Shown piece by piece: positions 13,066 through 23,329 of a stretch of DNA of 64,000 nt; position 1 is the first letter of the stretch, and each line of letters opens with the position of its first letter. The translations under genes were made by a program, and so were the position numbers. The notes beneath the pieces are model-generated. The model saw only the letters and a list, made by a program, of their open reading frames with translations. It did no database searches and was not told the DNA's origin. Source of the stretch: Pycnopodia helianthoides (taxonomy: Eukaryota > Echinodermata > Asteroidea > Forcipulatida > Asteriidae); NCBI GenBank assembly GCA_032158295.1, contig CM063251.1:20767933-20831932 (forward strand). Reading direction: 5' to 3'.

Positions 13066-14060
13066 CTGGAAGCGGCAGCAGAGAAATCACCTTAAAGAGG
13101 GATGCAACTTTTTATTTCAAACATCAAGTAAGAAACCAAAAGGTTTATTACTTGGTATTAAAAATTTGATTTACCCAACCATCATGAGACTACATAAAAA
13201 ATACTGGTTAAAAATTGAAGATAAATTTTCAAACACACGTGCCGTCGCAGTTTTCTTGAAGTGACATATCGCTCAAAAAACAATTTGTTTCACAAATGTT
13301 AGTGATGTCAATATTTAGAAGGTTTTCGCTAATGCCTTTCTCTCTGCCATTATGTCAAGTCTTCACATATATTGGTTGCTTAGTGACAGTTATGTCATTA
13401 AGCCGAAATTGGTTAAAACTGCATTGATTGTTTCCAGTAAGTGGCGGATTGTAGCCTTGTGCATGTGTTACTGCATGTGACACAAGGTAATGTTGCATAT
13501 TTTTTTAGTTTTTTACAAAGTGACCAAATGGATCACGCCACAATGTTGTGTGTGTTCCTCAAGTGACAAAAGTCCCTATACACACGGAATACGTCACTTT
13601 CCGAAAAAAAAATTGAAAACCATGTAAGCTCAAAAATACTACAACGGTTTGTGTGTCAGGGTTTTTGTTTGTTTTGAGGTTGGGTTTTTCTTGTCTTTTT
13701 TTTTTTAAACAAAGATGCTGTATAATGTGTTGATTTTGCAAAAGGTCGTTGGTCTTTGGGGCACATGCACAACAAACTTTCGGTCTCATTTTAAAGCTCT
13801 GAAGTTTTAGTTGGTTTTATTTTTTTTTCAGTGGTAATGGTTTGTGTGGAGACTGTTCCTGTAATTTTGCTACAAAGTTAGGATGCATTCAACTGAAAAG
13901 GAAATATTCAACAGCTTGTATATATATAGTGCAGATGATTATTGGTGATTGACTAGTGCAGGGTTTCGTTCATTTTTGTTTTGGAATACACAATTTGGTT
14001 CACCAGTTATTGCCACGTATTGGAAAAGAGTTTCTGCAATATTTGAAAAATAATATCTGT

Positions 14061-14066
14061 AATAAA
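14061..14066 (+). terminator. Possible polyadenylation signal of the TMBIM transcript
   Basis: AATAAA lies 1.28 kb after the stop codon. The long 3' region contains repeats, so this is only one candidate for the transcript end. Confidence 0.3.
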
Positions 14067-14109
14067 TGACGAGATTAGTAAAATCTTATGATCTTTATTT
14101 AACTTCAAC

Positions 14110-14510
14110 GATGTTTATCCTGTATTTAAAGCGGGGTGTACTTTTGGTAATGACCATAAAAACTGTAGCAAGTGTTGATTTTATAAAACATTTTTAGAAA
14201 CGAACTCCTTTGAAGAAATATAGTTTTAGAGAAAGAGATAATTTTTCACCTGAAACTTTGAATCTGAGAAAGGCATCTGGAAGCATAAAATTCTATGCAA
14301 CAAGGGTTTTTTCTCTTTCATTATTTTCTTTTCAACCTCGATGACCAATTAAGCCCAAACTTGTACAGGTTTGTTATTTTATGCCTATGCTGGGATACAG
14401 GTTTGTTATGCATATGTTGGAATACCTGTTTTCACAGGTTTGTTATTTTATGCATATGTTGGGATACACCAAGTGAAGATACTGGTCTTTGACAATTACC
14501 AAAAGTATAA
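14110..14510. mobile_element. Degenerate TTAA-type MITE fragment with internal triplication
   Basis: It resembles the elements at 25897-26266 and 30633-30984, sharing the words CCTCGATGACCAATT, AGCCCAAACTT and ACAATTACCAAAAGT. Near 14367-14466 a word reading AGGTTTGTTATTTTATGC and continuing GGATACA is repeated three times, a local tandem expansion. The outer ends are worn. Confidence 0.55.
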
Positions 14511-15700
14511 CTTGCATTTAAGTATTGTTTTGAATTACCTTGATAATTGTTTATTCAATTTGATGTATTCCAGTTACTTTCAAAACCTTATGATTTTCAT
14601 GTATAATTGAAAGAAAGCTTACTAAAATGATAAGATCATTGTTGTTGTGATGGAAATATAATTTATATTTAAAAAAAAAATCAACTCAGTACTAACTTAA
14701 AATTGATTAAACTTATTTACCAACAGAGAGTGTTTCCATTGTTATTTGGACAGAGTTTTTATACTGTGTTTACGTTAACCTTGTGCTATTGATAACTGTG
14801 ACACCAATTTGTCATAAATTGTCAGAAAAAATCAAAGGATTTTGTGCAAACTTGTTAAACAACAATAACATCAATTGTTATTTCTATGTCTGATTATGAC
14901 ACACTTGGTACTTGTAAAGTCCTTAAATATTTAATACCGTTTGTCTCAAACCAGAAAAGTAGAAATCATGGAGGACAAAGGAAAGAGAAACTGATCTCTT
15001 CAGATAGTCATCATAACCACACATAAAATTCCTTGAAAATTGTGCATGGTGTTTCATTGTTATCTCCTGATTCACACAACGGTTTAAGTCAACATTTTCG
15101 CTGGTTTGTTATTTCATGTAAATGGTTAAGCAGACAAAACATGCACAGTGTCTGGGACTATTTTGTTAGATCTACCAATCCTGTATATTACAATTAATTG
15201 TTAATGAACCAAAGTCAAGTCAATTAGAATAATATGATTTAACTGGTGAGGAAATATATTGATAGACCTGACCTAAATATATATTACAAAAATATAAAAA
15301 GATACATTTTAGTTAGTGGTGTCTAAATCTGATTTAATTTTTGCAACTTTTTCATGCCAAATGTGCTTGGTTAATACAAGATTGCTTGCTTCTGGGATTG
15401 CAACAATTAAAATAATTTTAATATTTAAGATCAATGGAACAGTGGGAAATCATTGTGACTTTTAAAATAAATTTATGTATAACTTAACTGTAAACAAAGT
15501 ATGCTCAAAATTAATTTATGTGTTTCTTGCCTTAGCCTTAAATACCAACTGCATGATAAAATTTCATTTCATTTAAGAAATAATGGCAGGTACGCTGGAG
15601 CTATATGTTTTGTATTTATAGACAGTTTTGAAGTTTAACAACTGGGTCTTATATTCAAATCAATTGAACACTTTATTACCACTCAATCAATCAATAATAC
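14511..15700. other. AT-rich intergenic DNA, nothing recognised
   Basis: There are no open frames of note, no tRNA-like boxes, and no repeat whose ends I can define. It is most simply spacer downstream of the TMBIM gene. Confidence 0.5.
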
Positions 15701-15918
15701 AGACATGGATAGGTGAACGTGCGCGCTTGAAGTACGCGCGCACGCATGGTTAAACCGGTTACTTTTCTAATGGGATTTTAGCGTGTGGGACTTTTGTCGG
15801 ACTTTCGGTGGCGTAGCCAAGGTTGTGATTGGTCAACACGTAAGGGGGCGGAGCTTAATGGATCGGTCTATAGCATGTCGTATGTAGCTTACAATATAAA
15901 ATAGAGTGTCCGTTGATA

Positions 15919-16312
15919 TTTAAAGGAACATTACAGAATTGGTTTTGCTGACAAAACAGTTGCTGGCAGTGTAAGCACTTTATGCAATCCACCATATACA
16001 TAAACTGACAAACCTGTACAAGTTTGAGATCGATCGGCCATCTGGGTCACAAGAAAATAATGAAAAACCGACTACACATTTGCATGAAATCATATAGAGT
16101 CAACAAATGAATAAAACGCTCACTGAGCGAAATACTCCAATCGGAAAATTAGTTTATTCATTTCTCATCAAATATGACATTTCAGACAGAAATATTTCAA
16201 GTGATCTTTTCTACTATCATCATCATTAGACCGTGTAAGTTTTATGTAAATCTGTGATCAAAAGGTATATTTTACAAGTTTTTTTCTTACCAATTCTGTA
16301 ATATTCCTTTAA
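15919..16312 (+). mobile_element. TTAA-flanked MITE, AGGAACATTACAGAATTGG family (copy 1)
   Basis: TTAA is followed by AGGAACATTACAGAATTGG, and the right end is the mirror CCAATTCTGTAATATTCCT followed by TTAA. Length is about 394 bp. Interior landmarks are GATCGATCGGCCATCTGGGT and CGCTCACTGAGCG. Further copies lie at 33257-33572, 33633-33797, 42113-42492, 50335-50727 and 52812-53186. TTAA target sites are typical of piggyBac-type transposition, so mobilisation by such an enzyme is a reasonable inference. Confidence 0.88.
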
Positions 16313-16558
16313 ACAAAAAAGTATTTAAACAGATGTACACATGTACATGGTTGTGTGTATTCGTCCAGCCTTGTGGTGATTAAGTAAAGAAGAAACGCAA
16401 GTAACTTTGTGGCGGGGATAAAAGCAAATACTTTATTCCACATCAGAATTGAGACGATCAATATCTCAAATGGCAATAATGTCACGAGAGAAATAGTGTT
16501 TGGTTGAAACACTCAACTGACGGGGGTCCATTTTATATCGGTTTGCATACAGCAGCGG

Positions 16559-16877
16559 CATTATGGGGGGGGGGGGGGATTCTTGCAACCTTTTTCTTCA
16601 CCCGCCCTTTTTTTGTGGACCTTTCCGTAAGCTTCATTGACGGTTGTAACCACTGCTGAGCAGGAGCATGGCCAGAGATGATATTTTTTGGGGAGGGGTC
16701 AAAGACAAGTTGTTCGTTTGTTTGTTGGGGTGTTTGTTTGTTTGTTTGGTTGGGTTTTTTTTTTGGGGGGGGGATGTGTGGCTTTATCGAACCGTTCATG
16801 TAATCATGTGTGCATTTTTCTACTCATTTGGGGAAAAGAGTGGGGGCACGGGTTTTGATCAGGGGTCTCTTCTGTTA
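16559..16877. repeat. G-rich stretch with long homopolymers
   Basis: Runs of G at about 16565-16579 and 16764-16773 flank a (TTTG)n-like patch near 16720-16750. The open frames here are driven by low complexity and are not convincing genes. Confidence 0.6.
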
Positions 16878-17565
16878 GCCTTGCTCAAGGTAGCCTTGAT
16901 TGCAAGGCTGTGTTTGCTTACTATAAAGCTAAAAATGTGCACCACAGCCGCACGAATGCGATGCCCGAATGCAATGCAACTCCTGTTCAGGTCCCCCCGA
17001 CTGTCTTTAAACAGCACGCCACGCTCTCACCCAAGGAAGCACACAAACGCTCGTTTCCACAGTCCCCCACACACACCGCTATTGTCCACACACCGCTATT
17101 GTCCACACACCGCTATTGTCCACACACCGCTATTGTCCACGCACCGCTATCGCCCACAATCCTAGCGCGTGAGCCGTTAGGCTCACAGCCTTGACGATCT
17201 TGTACACTTCCGGGTCACCACTCAACCCCCCCCCCCCCCCATTTTTCACGGATTTGCGAAGAAAAACAATGAAACACATAAGACCCAAAAGTGTACAAGA
17301 TCGTCAAGGCTGTGAGCCTGACGGCTCACGGGCTATAGGATTGTGGGCGATAGCGGTGTGTGGACAATAGCGGTGTGTGTGTGGGTGTGTGTACAGGCGC
17401 TGTGTGTGTGCATGGTGAGAGTGCGGTGTCCTATTTTTTTTAGAGTCAGTCGGGGGACTGGGGTTGTATGGCATTCGGGCGGCTAAGGTTTTAGTATCCT
17501 TGCTCTATGGTTTTAGCTAGAGTACTTGTCTACACAGCCTTGATATCAAGGCTATGCTCAAGGCG
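16878..17565. mobile_element. Foldback element with an internal 17-bp minisatellite
   Basis: The outer ends read GCCTTGCTCAAGG (16878) and CCTTGATATCAAGGCTATGC (about 17538), mirrored around a centre near 17250. Inner arms include CTTGACGATCTTGTACACTT at 17191 and its mirror AAGTGTACAAGATCGTCAAG at about 17289. The left arm holds about five copies of a 17-bp unit with CCGCTATTGTCCA; the right arm holds about two copies in reverse. C homopolymers sit in the loop. No coding capacity. Confidence 0.85.
17072..17156. repeat. 17-bp minisatellite, about five units
   Basis: The unit CACACCGCTATTGTCCA is repeated four times exactly and a fifth time with changes. The mirror arm near 17340-17380 holds only two units, so the array expanded or contracted on one side of the foldback after it formed. 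Confidence 0.9.
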
Positions 17566-17620
17566 GTCGCAGTTTTCACTCCGGAAAAGACGCCGTAAAC
17601 CCACCCGCGTATATGTACTG

Positions 17621-18306
17621 TACACTCATAGAGCTACATATATTGACTAGAGCGCTAACACCCCGTTGTACACGCACTAAGGTTTTGAAGCCGTGTGGGC
17701 GCATCCATGTTTATGTACAAACCAATACAAAAGCTTGAAATTTTGTACGGCAATTGTACGGCTATTTGCATGATAAAGCGTTTGTTCTTTTCTATGCGTC
17801 ATCGAACCAAATATGCAGCAAATGAGAACGCACAATCTGCTAATGAGCGTACAAACTGCGAGCGTCATGTGCGTCATGTTTAGCATGTGCGTTTGCACGT
17901 ATACGTTGTTTTTTTTAGTTCGTCATTCTTGCCGGCATATTGTGTATCCTTGAAGCAGATTTCGTTTTTTTCCCCTTGACATCTTGAAGCATTGAATCCT
18001 CCCAAACAAGGCTTTAGTTCGACTCAACATTTTTCCTAAGACGTAAGTAACAACATCAGAGAATCACCTACTACATATTTTTTTAAGACATCGCACTAAA
18101 ATCACCTGTTTACAAGAGCAATGATCGTTAGATTAACTATAGCGCGTACGTAAGCGCGCACGCCGAATGCAAAATTTTCGCGGCCATGTGTGCTCTCTTA
18201 AAATTAAAATCGTTCCGTAGTCACGCAACACATCAAACATGTCTGCGCCCAGGGTGGCTTCTAAACTCAGAGCAAGTTAGCACTCTAGTCAATATATATA
18301 GCTCTA
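17621..18306. mobile_element. Inverted-repeat-flanked segment next to the P-like element
   Basis: GTACACTCATAGAGCTACAT at the left is mirrored on the right by a sequence ending in AGCTCTATGTGTACAC. The arms are about 40 bases with a few mismatches and share TATTGACTAGAG. The interior is GC-richer than the surroundings and has no clear gene. It ends about 27 bases before the target duplication of the element at 18341. Confidence 0.6.
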
Positions 18307-18332
18307 TGTGTACACTATATATAGCACTGTGC

Positions 18333-18340
18333 GTAAGGTG
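18333..18340 (+). repeat. Target-site duplication, left copy (P-like element)
   Basis: GTAAGGTG directly abuts the left inverted terminus. The identical octamer is at 19660-19667, directly after the right terminus. Confidence 0.85.
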
Positions 18341-19659
18341 CATTGATCTACATTATACTGACTGGATAGGACGACTGCGCGTAAATGTAGCGAACGCGCG
18401 CGTTTGCAAGTGGGGCTTTTGAATTTAAACGGGGAGGCGGCGCACAATCTGCACGCAACGCAAATAAATGATTTTCGGGTCGTGGAAAAATATTGCTCCG
18501 TTTTTTGCCGTATTTAAAGGTTTCGTTATGTAAAACAAGGGATGACACCGTAGTCAAACACAAGTTTTATGCTGCAACTATGGTAAAGGTTTGTGTTGCG
18601 GTAAGTTGCTCTTCTTCAGGAGCTATGTACAGACGAGAAAATTGGATTTCCTTTCACAGGTAAGAGGTGTAGTCTGCAAAAAAACCGAACACTGACACAT
18701 ATTTTATATTACTTGATCATGCTGTTTTCAAAATAGTATTTTATTTTTGGGCCTGTAGGCCTATATTATTTTTTTTAAATACAAACTTCAATATAGTGTA
18801 TAAGTGTTCGGGCCAACAAGGGTGAACACCTTTTGTTTGGGTTTTGTTTTTCTGTGTAGGTGTTAACTGCAATGCTCAATTAATTAAATTAAATTCGATT
18901 GAATTCAAAGTTGTTAATTGTTTGTTTTTGACATTTCTCGTGATTGCCTGTATAAATTGTTTAGGAATAAATTCGTTGGCAGACTGAACCTTTATGTTAC
19001 GTTTTCCTGCTGTTAGTCTTCCCTTCTCTGTATCTATTTTACGTTTTAGTGTTTCTGTTTCGTGTGTAACTAATTAAATTTCTGATACGATTAATACACA
19101 GTTATGGTTTCTTCAGTTTTAGTTTCCATGTGGCAATTATCTAACTTTCTGATTGTAAATATGAAACAAATGGAGCTAAACTGGCTCCTTCTTGAAAAAA
19201 AATCATCATTTTGTATTGAATAAACCACTATCTACTTGTATGTGCGAGAGTCTTGTTTATTTATTATACGGTCACATTAGCCACAATTTATCTTATCCCA
19301 AATTTATTGGTTTTTAAGATTGGACCTCGAAGTTTTCTAATGTGCTTGATACTTTAAAAACAAATATGTGTTCATGCTCTAGGCCTATATAAATTGATTG
19401 ATGAAATATCAATCTAGATTAAGAAACTCTCTCCAAAAAGAAAAATTATTATAAACCTTCAACATGCTCATCATCACTCAAGTATTTGTACTATTAGTAT
19501 TACTGCATGCTTGAGGCCATGCATGCTGGGACCGCCGCGCTTGCGTACTTTCACGCAAATACCCCGTTCAGTGACTACGCGCTTAGCCATAACAGCGATC
19601 ATCGAACGTGCACAAACGCGCTGAGTTGTCCTATCCAGTCAGTATAATGTAGATCAATG
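18341..19659 (+). mobile_element. Probable internally deleted P-superfamily DNA transposon
   Basis: The segment is bounded by perfect 32-bp terminal inverted repeats (18341-18372 and 19628-19659) whose outer ends begin CATTGATC. It is flanked directly by an 8-bp duplication, GTAAGGTG, at 18333-18340 and 19660-19667. P-type transposons are known for about 31-bp inverted termini beginning CA, 8-bp target duplications, and a transposase with an N-terminal THAP finger. A THAP-like first exon lies at 18580-18659, some 207 bases inside the left terminus. The total length of 1319 bp is too short for a full transposase, and no catalytic region is visible, so I infer a non-autonomous deletion derivative. 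The assignment rests on structure, not on a transposase alignment. Confidence 0.78.
18580..18659 (+). pseudogene. THAP zinc-finger first exon, orphan (P-transposase N-terminus)
   Basis: The exon opens MVKVCVAVSC and ends with ENWISFHR, followed by a strong donor, GTAAGA, at 18660. This matches the start of THAP domains: Met-Val-Lys, Cys-x4-Cys as the first half of the C2CH zinc site, and the (I/V)SFH(R/K) motif whose His precedes the second half. Residues 1-26 are complete and a split Arg codon ends the exon. No second exon with the expected FP motif, conserved Trp or Cys-x2-His is visible in the remaining 968 bp of the element or before the lectin gene at 21177. I therefore read it as a remnant of a P-element transposase whose catalytic part has been lost. 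The alternative, a host THAP gene with very distant exons, is less likely given the flanking termini. Confidence 0.65.
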
Positions 19660-19667
19660 GTAAGGTG
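19660..19667 (+). repeat. Target-site duplication, right copy (P-like element)
   Basis: GTAAGGTG directly follows the right inverted terminus and matches the octamer at 18333-18340. Confidence 0.85.
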
Positions 19668-19718
19668 TGTACACACTGAGCACGACGCCCGTGCGTATAG
19701 ATAGTTCCCAGTAGACGC

Positions 19719-19869
19719 CATCTTTACGGGCAAATTGCATTTTGGTTTGGAGGTGCGTCAAACGCTCAACTTATTAACGCAGCCGCGTTGTTCACTAACC
19801 AATCCTGCAATGAGTTTCGTGAAATGCGCGCGTCACGACTGTTTGTTCTAAACTGCCCGTAAAGATGGC
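19719..19869 (-). mobile_element. Short inverted-repeat element, GCCATCTTTACGGGCA termini
   Basis: GCCATCTTTACGGGCAAATT is mirrored by CTGCCCGTAAAGATGGC. The interior has CGCTCAACTTATTAACGCAG and TGAGTTTCGTGAAATGCGCG. A copy in the opposite orientation starts the triplicated block at 31726-32311. Confidence 0.75.
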
Positions 19870-21176
19870 CGATTTACGTCATACTGCAACCATAGAGTTA
19901 TATAGCTCTATGACTGCAACCTATCTATACCACGGAGGCCGTCAGGCCCACGCATGCTATACATTGCAGTGTACATGTACACACAGAGACATCTATAGAC
20001 ATGCACACAGCTGGCTCAGGCGGGTACCGAGGCATAAAAAAAACACATGATAATTGAAAACAAAACTCCAACGCATTGGTCAAGGCTAGTTCCTAATAAT
20101 TGAAACGTGGAAAAGTCGGTTACGTACCGTTGTATAGTTTTACAGACAGCTCGTCACCGTATTATGCATACATACAGTTGCCTTTTCTAAGTCATCTTGC
20201 TTGCAACGTGAGGAGCTACACGAATTTAGAACCAATAGTTAGGAGATGGCACATTATGGCCGCTCTATATGAGACACACGAGTCAGAAAAAACCTGGTGG
20301 GGGACATTAAGATATAGTGTCCCCCACCCTGCAAAAAGTAGGGGGATGTGTCACCCTGTGCCCCCCCCCTGATTGCCTGCCGCCTATATGATCATACTAA
20401 ACTATTGCTTTTTTGTATCTTACGAAAGCCCGTAATTAGTGCCATGCAAATTATATATTGTAGGGTTGTTGGAAGTGTAATTTTCTATAATATAATAAGT
20501 CAAAAATAAGTCAACATAACGAGAAAATAAGTCAAAATATCGAAATGGGGAGATAATGTCTTGTTAAGAGATAATACGTTGAAAGTACATACTTCAAGAA
20601 ATTATAACATATACTTACAAAAAAATAACACTCCATTTTTATTTTGTTAAATGCTTACTCTGCATAGCACTAACGAGAATCTTATATATAACCTCTTCTA
20701 TAACACGACTACCCTAGTCTGAATGAACTCGTCCTGAACTTGTTGCGCCTAGCCTGCTGCTGTCACCTGTAAATTTGGGACGAGACTATTTTCAGCCAGG
20801 GGTGGTCGTGCTACATTTTAACCTCTCATAAAGCCAGTAATTGCTTTCAATGTGTTTGACATTCGAATGTTTTAAGTAAACGAATGCTACATATGAATGG
20901 CTTTAATTGTGAAAGAAAGAGTATTGGTTATTCATTGTTCATTGTGAATACTGGCAATTAATGAAGAGACACATTGGAGGTGTGTCTCATGTGTGAAGCC
21001 CCACCCACCAGGCATGCATTATATTCAAGTTCACAGCAACCATTTTCATCTCACTTGTTGGTGTTCGACCGTGCAGTGATCTCGAGCCTTGCATCGCTTT
21101 CAATCCATGAATCAAATTTCTTCGAAGATAAAAAGGTCTCCAACCAGCCTGTACGATATTCTCTGCGACCGTAAAA
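19870..21176. other. Region upstream of the lectin gene
   Basis: No clear gene. A 66-codon open frame at 20974-21174 stops three bases before the lectin start codon and is probably 5' untranslated sequence. A C homopolymer run lies near 20360. The lectin promoter presumably lies in 20700-21150, but I see no definite core element. Confidence 0.45.
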
Positions 21177-22220
21177 ATGGTGCCGTTTAAATTCGTTGAT
21201 GAGCATTTTTACATTTTCAAACTCGGCGTTGTATTTACGTATTTCCTAATGGTAATTCAAGGCTCCGAGAGTCGATGCAGCAGATTTGAAAATATGATGT
21301 TCGCTGCGGAAAATAGAGCCCTTCACAATTTCACATACGAAACTAAGATGGTTCCACATTTTGTCCTCTGTGGACGAGAATGCACAATGAACACTAACTG
21401 CAAGTCGGTCAACTATTTTAAGAACAAGAAAATGTGTAACTTGAGTAATTCAACGAGGGCCGAGTATCCCCAATTATTCTTTGAAGATGAAGAGAGCGTG
21501 TACTTCGATGGAGATTCGGAGACTCCTCGTTTCTCTGTGATGGGACTTTTGGCCAAGTCACCACCACGCACCTCAAGTTGCAAGAAGTTGTTGGAAGCTG
21601 GTTACATAGCGAGTGGTGTGTACACAATCTACCCACAGACAGCTTACACCGATGGTCTGCAGGTGTACTGTGACATGGAGCTGGACGGTGGGGGTTGGAT
21701 CGTGCTGCAGAGGCGTGTTGATGGCACTGTGGACTTCAACCGAGACTGGGCAGAATACCAAGCCGGCTTCGGTGACCTCTCTGGCGAGTTCTGGCTGGGA
21801 AACGAACAAATGGCAAGTCTAACTTCGTATGGAAGTTGGGACCTCCGGGTAGATCTCACCGACTTTGATGGCAGTACAGCGGTCGCGAAGTACGGGGCTT
21901 TCAGCCTGTCTGGTCCGAACTACTACCTTTCTGTCGGGGTGTACGACAGCAGCAGCACCGCTGGTGATGGTCTTGAATACCACAGAAACAGACCTTTCTC
22001 AACAAAGGATAAAGACAACGATGGGTATAGTGGTGGAAGTTGCGCACAAGCAAGACGTGGCGGCTGGTGGTTTGGGTTCTGTCTGAATTCACATTTAAAC
22101 GGTGAATTTTTCTCAGATGGAAGTTTTCGTGATAACAATGGCATTGTGTGGAAACAATGGCATGACAATTGGAATCCCGTAAAGACAAGCAGCATGAAGA
22201 TGCGTGAAACAGGCATGTGA
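21177..22220 (+). CDS. Secreted PAN/Apple plus fibrinogen-C domain lectin, intronless
   Basis: The 347-residue protein has a hydrophobic segment at about residues 13-29 (signal peptide or signal anchor) and a PAN/Apple-like module from Cys34 to about residue 110 with Cys65, Cys69, Cys75 and Cys87. A complete fibrinogen C-terminal (FReD) domain runs from about residue 133 to 345. FReD hallmarks are GVYTIYP, VYCDMELDGGGWIVLQRR, the calcium-site motif DKDNDGYSGG (278-287), and the Cys289/Cys302 pair around GGWWFGFC. Sequons lie at Asn51, Asn88 and Asn91. FReD proteins such as ficolins and tachylectins bind acetylated sugars and act in recognition of microbes, so a secreted or membrane-tethered lectin role is likely. 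Usual GGWWY is GGWWF here, so ligand preference may differ. The ATG context is AAAATGG. The gene has no introns, unlike both flanking protein genes, which suggests retroposition or descent from a single-exon family. Polyadenylation signal at 22239. Confidence 0.93.
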   Translation: MVPFKFVDEHFYIFKLGVVFTYFLMVIQGSESRCSRFENMMFAAENRALHNFTYETKMVPHFVLCGRECTMNTNCKSVNYFKNKKMCNLSNSTRAEYPQLFFEDEESVYFDGDSETPRFSVMGLLAKSPPRTSSCKKLLEAGYIASGVYTIYPQTAYTDGLQVYCDMELDGGGWIVLQRRVDGTVDFNRDWAEYQAGFGDLSGEFWLGNEQMASLTSYGSWDLRVDLTDFDGSTAVAKYGAFSLSGPNYYLSVGVYDSSSTAGDGLEYHRNRPFSTKDKDNDGYSGGSCAQARRGGWWFGFCLNSHLNGEFFSDGSFRDNNGIVWKQWHDNWNPVKTSSMKMRETGM

Positions 22221-22238
22221 GTTGACGATGATTTCTTG

Positions 22239-22244
22239 AATAAA
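22239..22244 (+). terminator. Polyadenylation signal of the lectin gene
   Basis: AATAAA lies 18 bases after the stop codon, which gives a very short 3' untranslated region. It is the first such signal downstream. Confidence 0.6.
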
Positions 22245-22707
22245 TGAAAATACGGGACAAGCCAGCAGTTGTGTAATTGTTGGTTCCATTATGTAGACCA
22301 ACATGACCATAATAGCATAAACCGGGTTGATTTGTAAGATGTACTTGTAAAAAAAACTAGAATATGGCTTCTAGCAGAAGTAATATCAATATGTCGAATT
22401 TTGCTTTGCCCAAAGTCACGAATGTTATGAATGTTGACATCAACTTTTCATGTCAAATGTCCGGGCTTTGCATTCGAAACAAAACGACAAATATTAATGC
22501 GAAGTCACGAAAACTGACGTCAATATTCACAACTTTACGAAGCAAAGATTTGAGACTTAGGATGAAAATAATGCCAAGGTAGGTTACTTGTCTTCACCAT
22601 GCATAGTTTCAAGTTTTACCTAATATGACAATCTTTACGTCACTATTTAAGCCTTTGATGCTCATTAGTAGCCACCCTTACATAAGAATGTGTGTAATAC
22701 ATTATAC

Positions 22708-22845
22708 AATTGTTGCACGCTGTGACGGGGTCCATGGTGTTTTGTATACACCCGAGAGGGAAAATGGCACCCGAGGCGAAGCCGAGGGTGCCATTTTCCC
22801 CGAGGGTGTACAAACCCATGGACCCCCGTCACAGCGTGCAACAAT
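22708..22845. repeat. Long near-perfect hairpin, roughly 65-bp arms
   Basis: From TTGTTGCACGCTGTGACGGG to its mirror CCCGTCACAGCGTGCAACAA the sequence folds on itself. The centre carries GGGAAAATGGCACC and GGTGCCATTTTCCC around GAGGCGAAGCCGAG. Compact palindromic MITEs of this kind are common in marine invertebrate genomes. Confidence 0.85.
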
Positions 22846-22848
22846 CGT

Positions 22849-23214
22849 TTTGTTATACCTTGGTAACAATTACATTATTATTCCTCTTCTCGAAGTTCTG
22901 TTGTCATCTTCAAACATTATTACGACGGAGTATAAACCACTAGTTTAATAAGCAGATGAACAGTTGTTCAAATAACGAACAATTCTTCACTGTTCCCTCG
23001 AACCCGCAGTTGTTTTGTACAAAGCGCTGGAAATTGACCAACGGTGGTACGATCAAGGTAATGTACACCGGTAAACAAAACTCATGTTACCCTCTGGCGC
23101 TGTGCGTCATGCGTTGTGCGCATCCTTAGCCATGGTACATGCGTTTTTGTATCACATCACGTGATTGGTTCTCGACCAATAAAACTTCACAATTTGTTAC
23201 CGAGGTATAACAAT
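22849..23214. mobile_element. Short element with GTTATACCTTGGTAAC termini
   Basis: TTGTTATACCTTGGTAACAA at the left is mirrored by TTGTTACCGAGGTATAACAA at the right. It directly adjoins the hairpin at 22708-22845, so the two may be one composite element. Confidence 0.6.
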
Positions 23215-23329
23215 AATGTAATGTTTATACATTAGTGCATCGAACCATTTACGAAGTGTCTGCGGACGCTATTGTTCCTCAAATTTTAAGTGACTCTTAA
23301 AACCCTGCAGCGAGGGACCTGGACCTGAT

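Noticed and set aside
17072..17156. CRISPR-like array
   Set aside because: Units are contiguous 17-bp repeats without unique spacers, in animal DNA; it is a minisatellite.
16668..17194. Open frames of 94 and 165 codons with Ser/Thr/His-rich repeats
   Set aside because: They run through T and G homopolymers, the foldback arm and the 17-bp minisatellite; composition is repeat-driven.
20974..21174. A 66-codon gene upstream of the lectin
   Set aside because: It ends just before the lectin start, has no family resemblance and fits 5' untranslated sequence.
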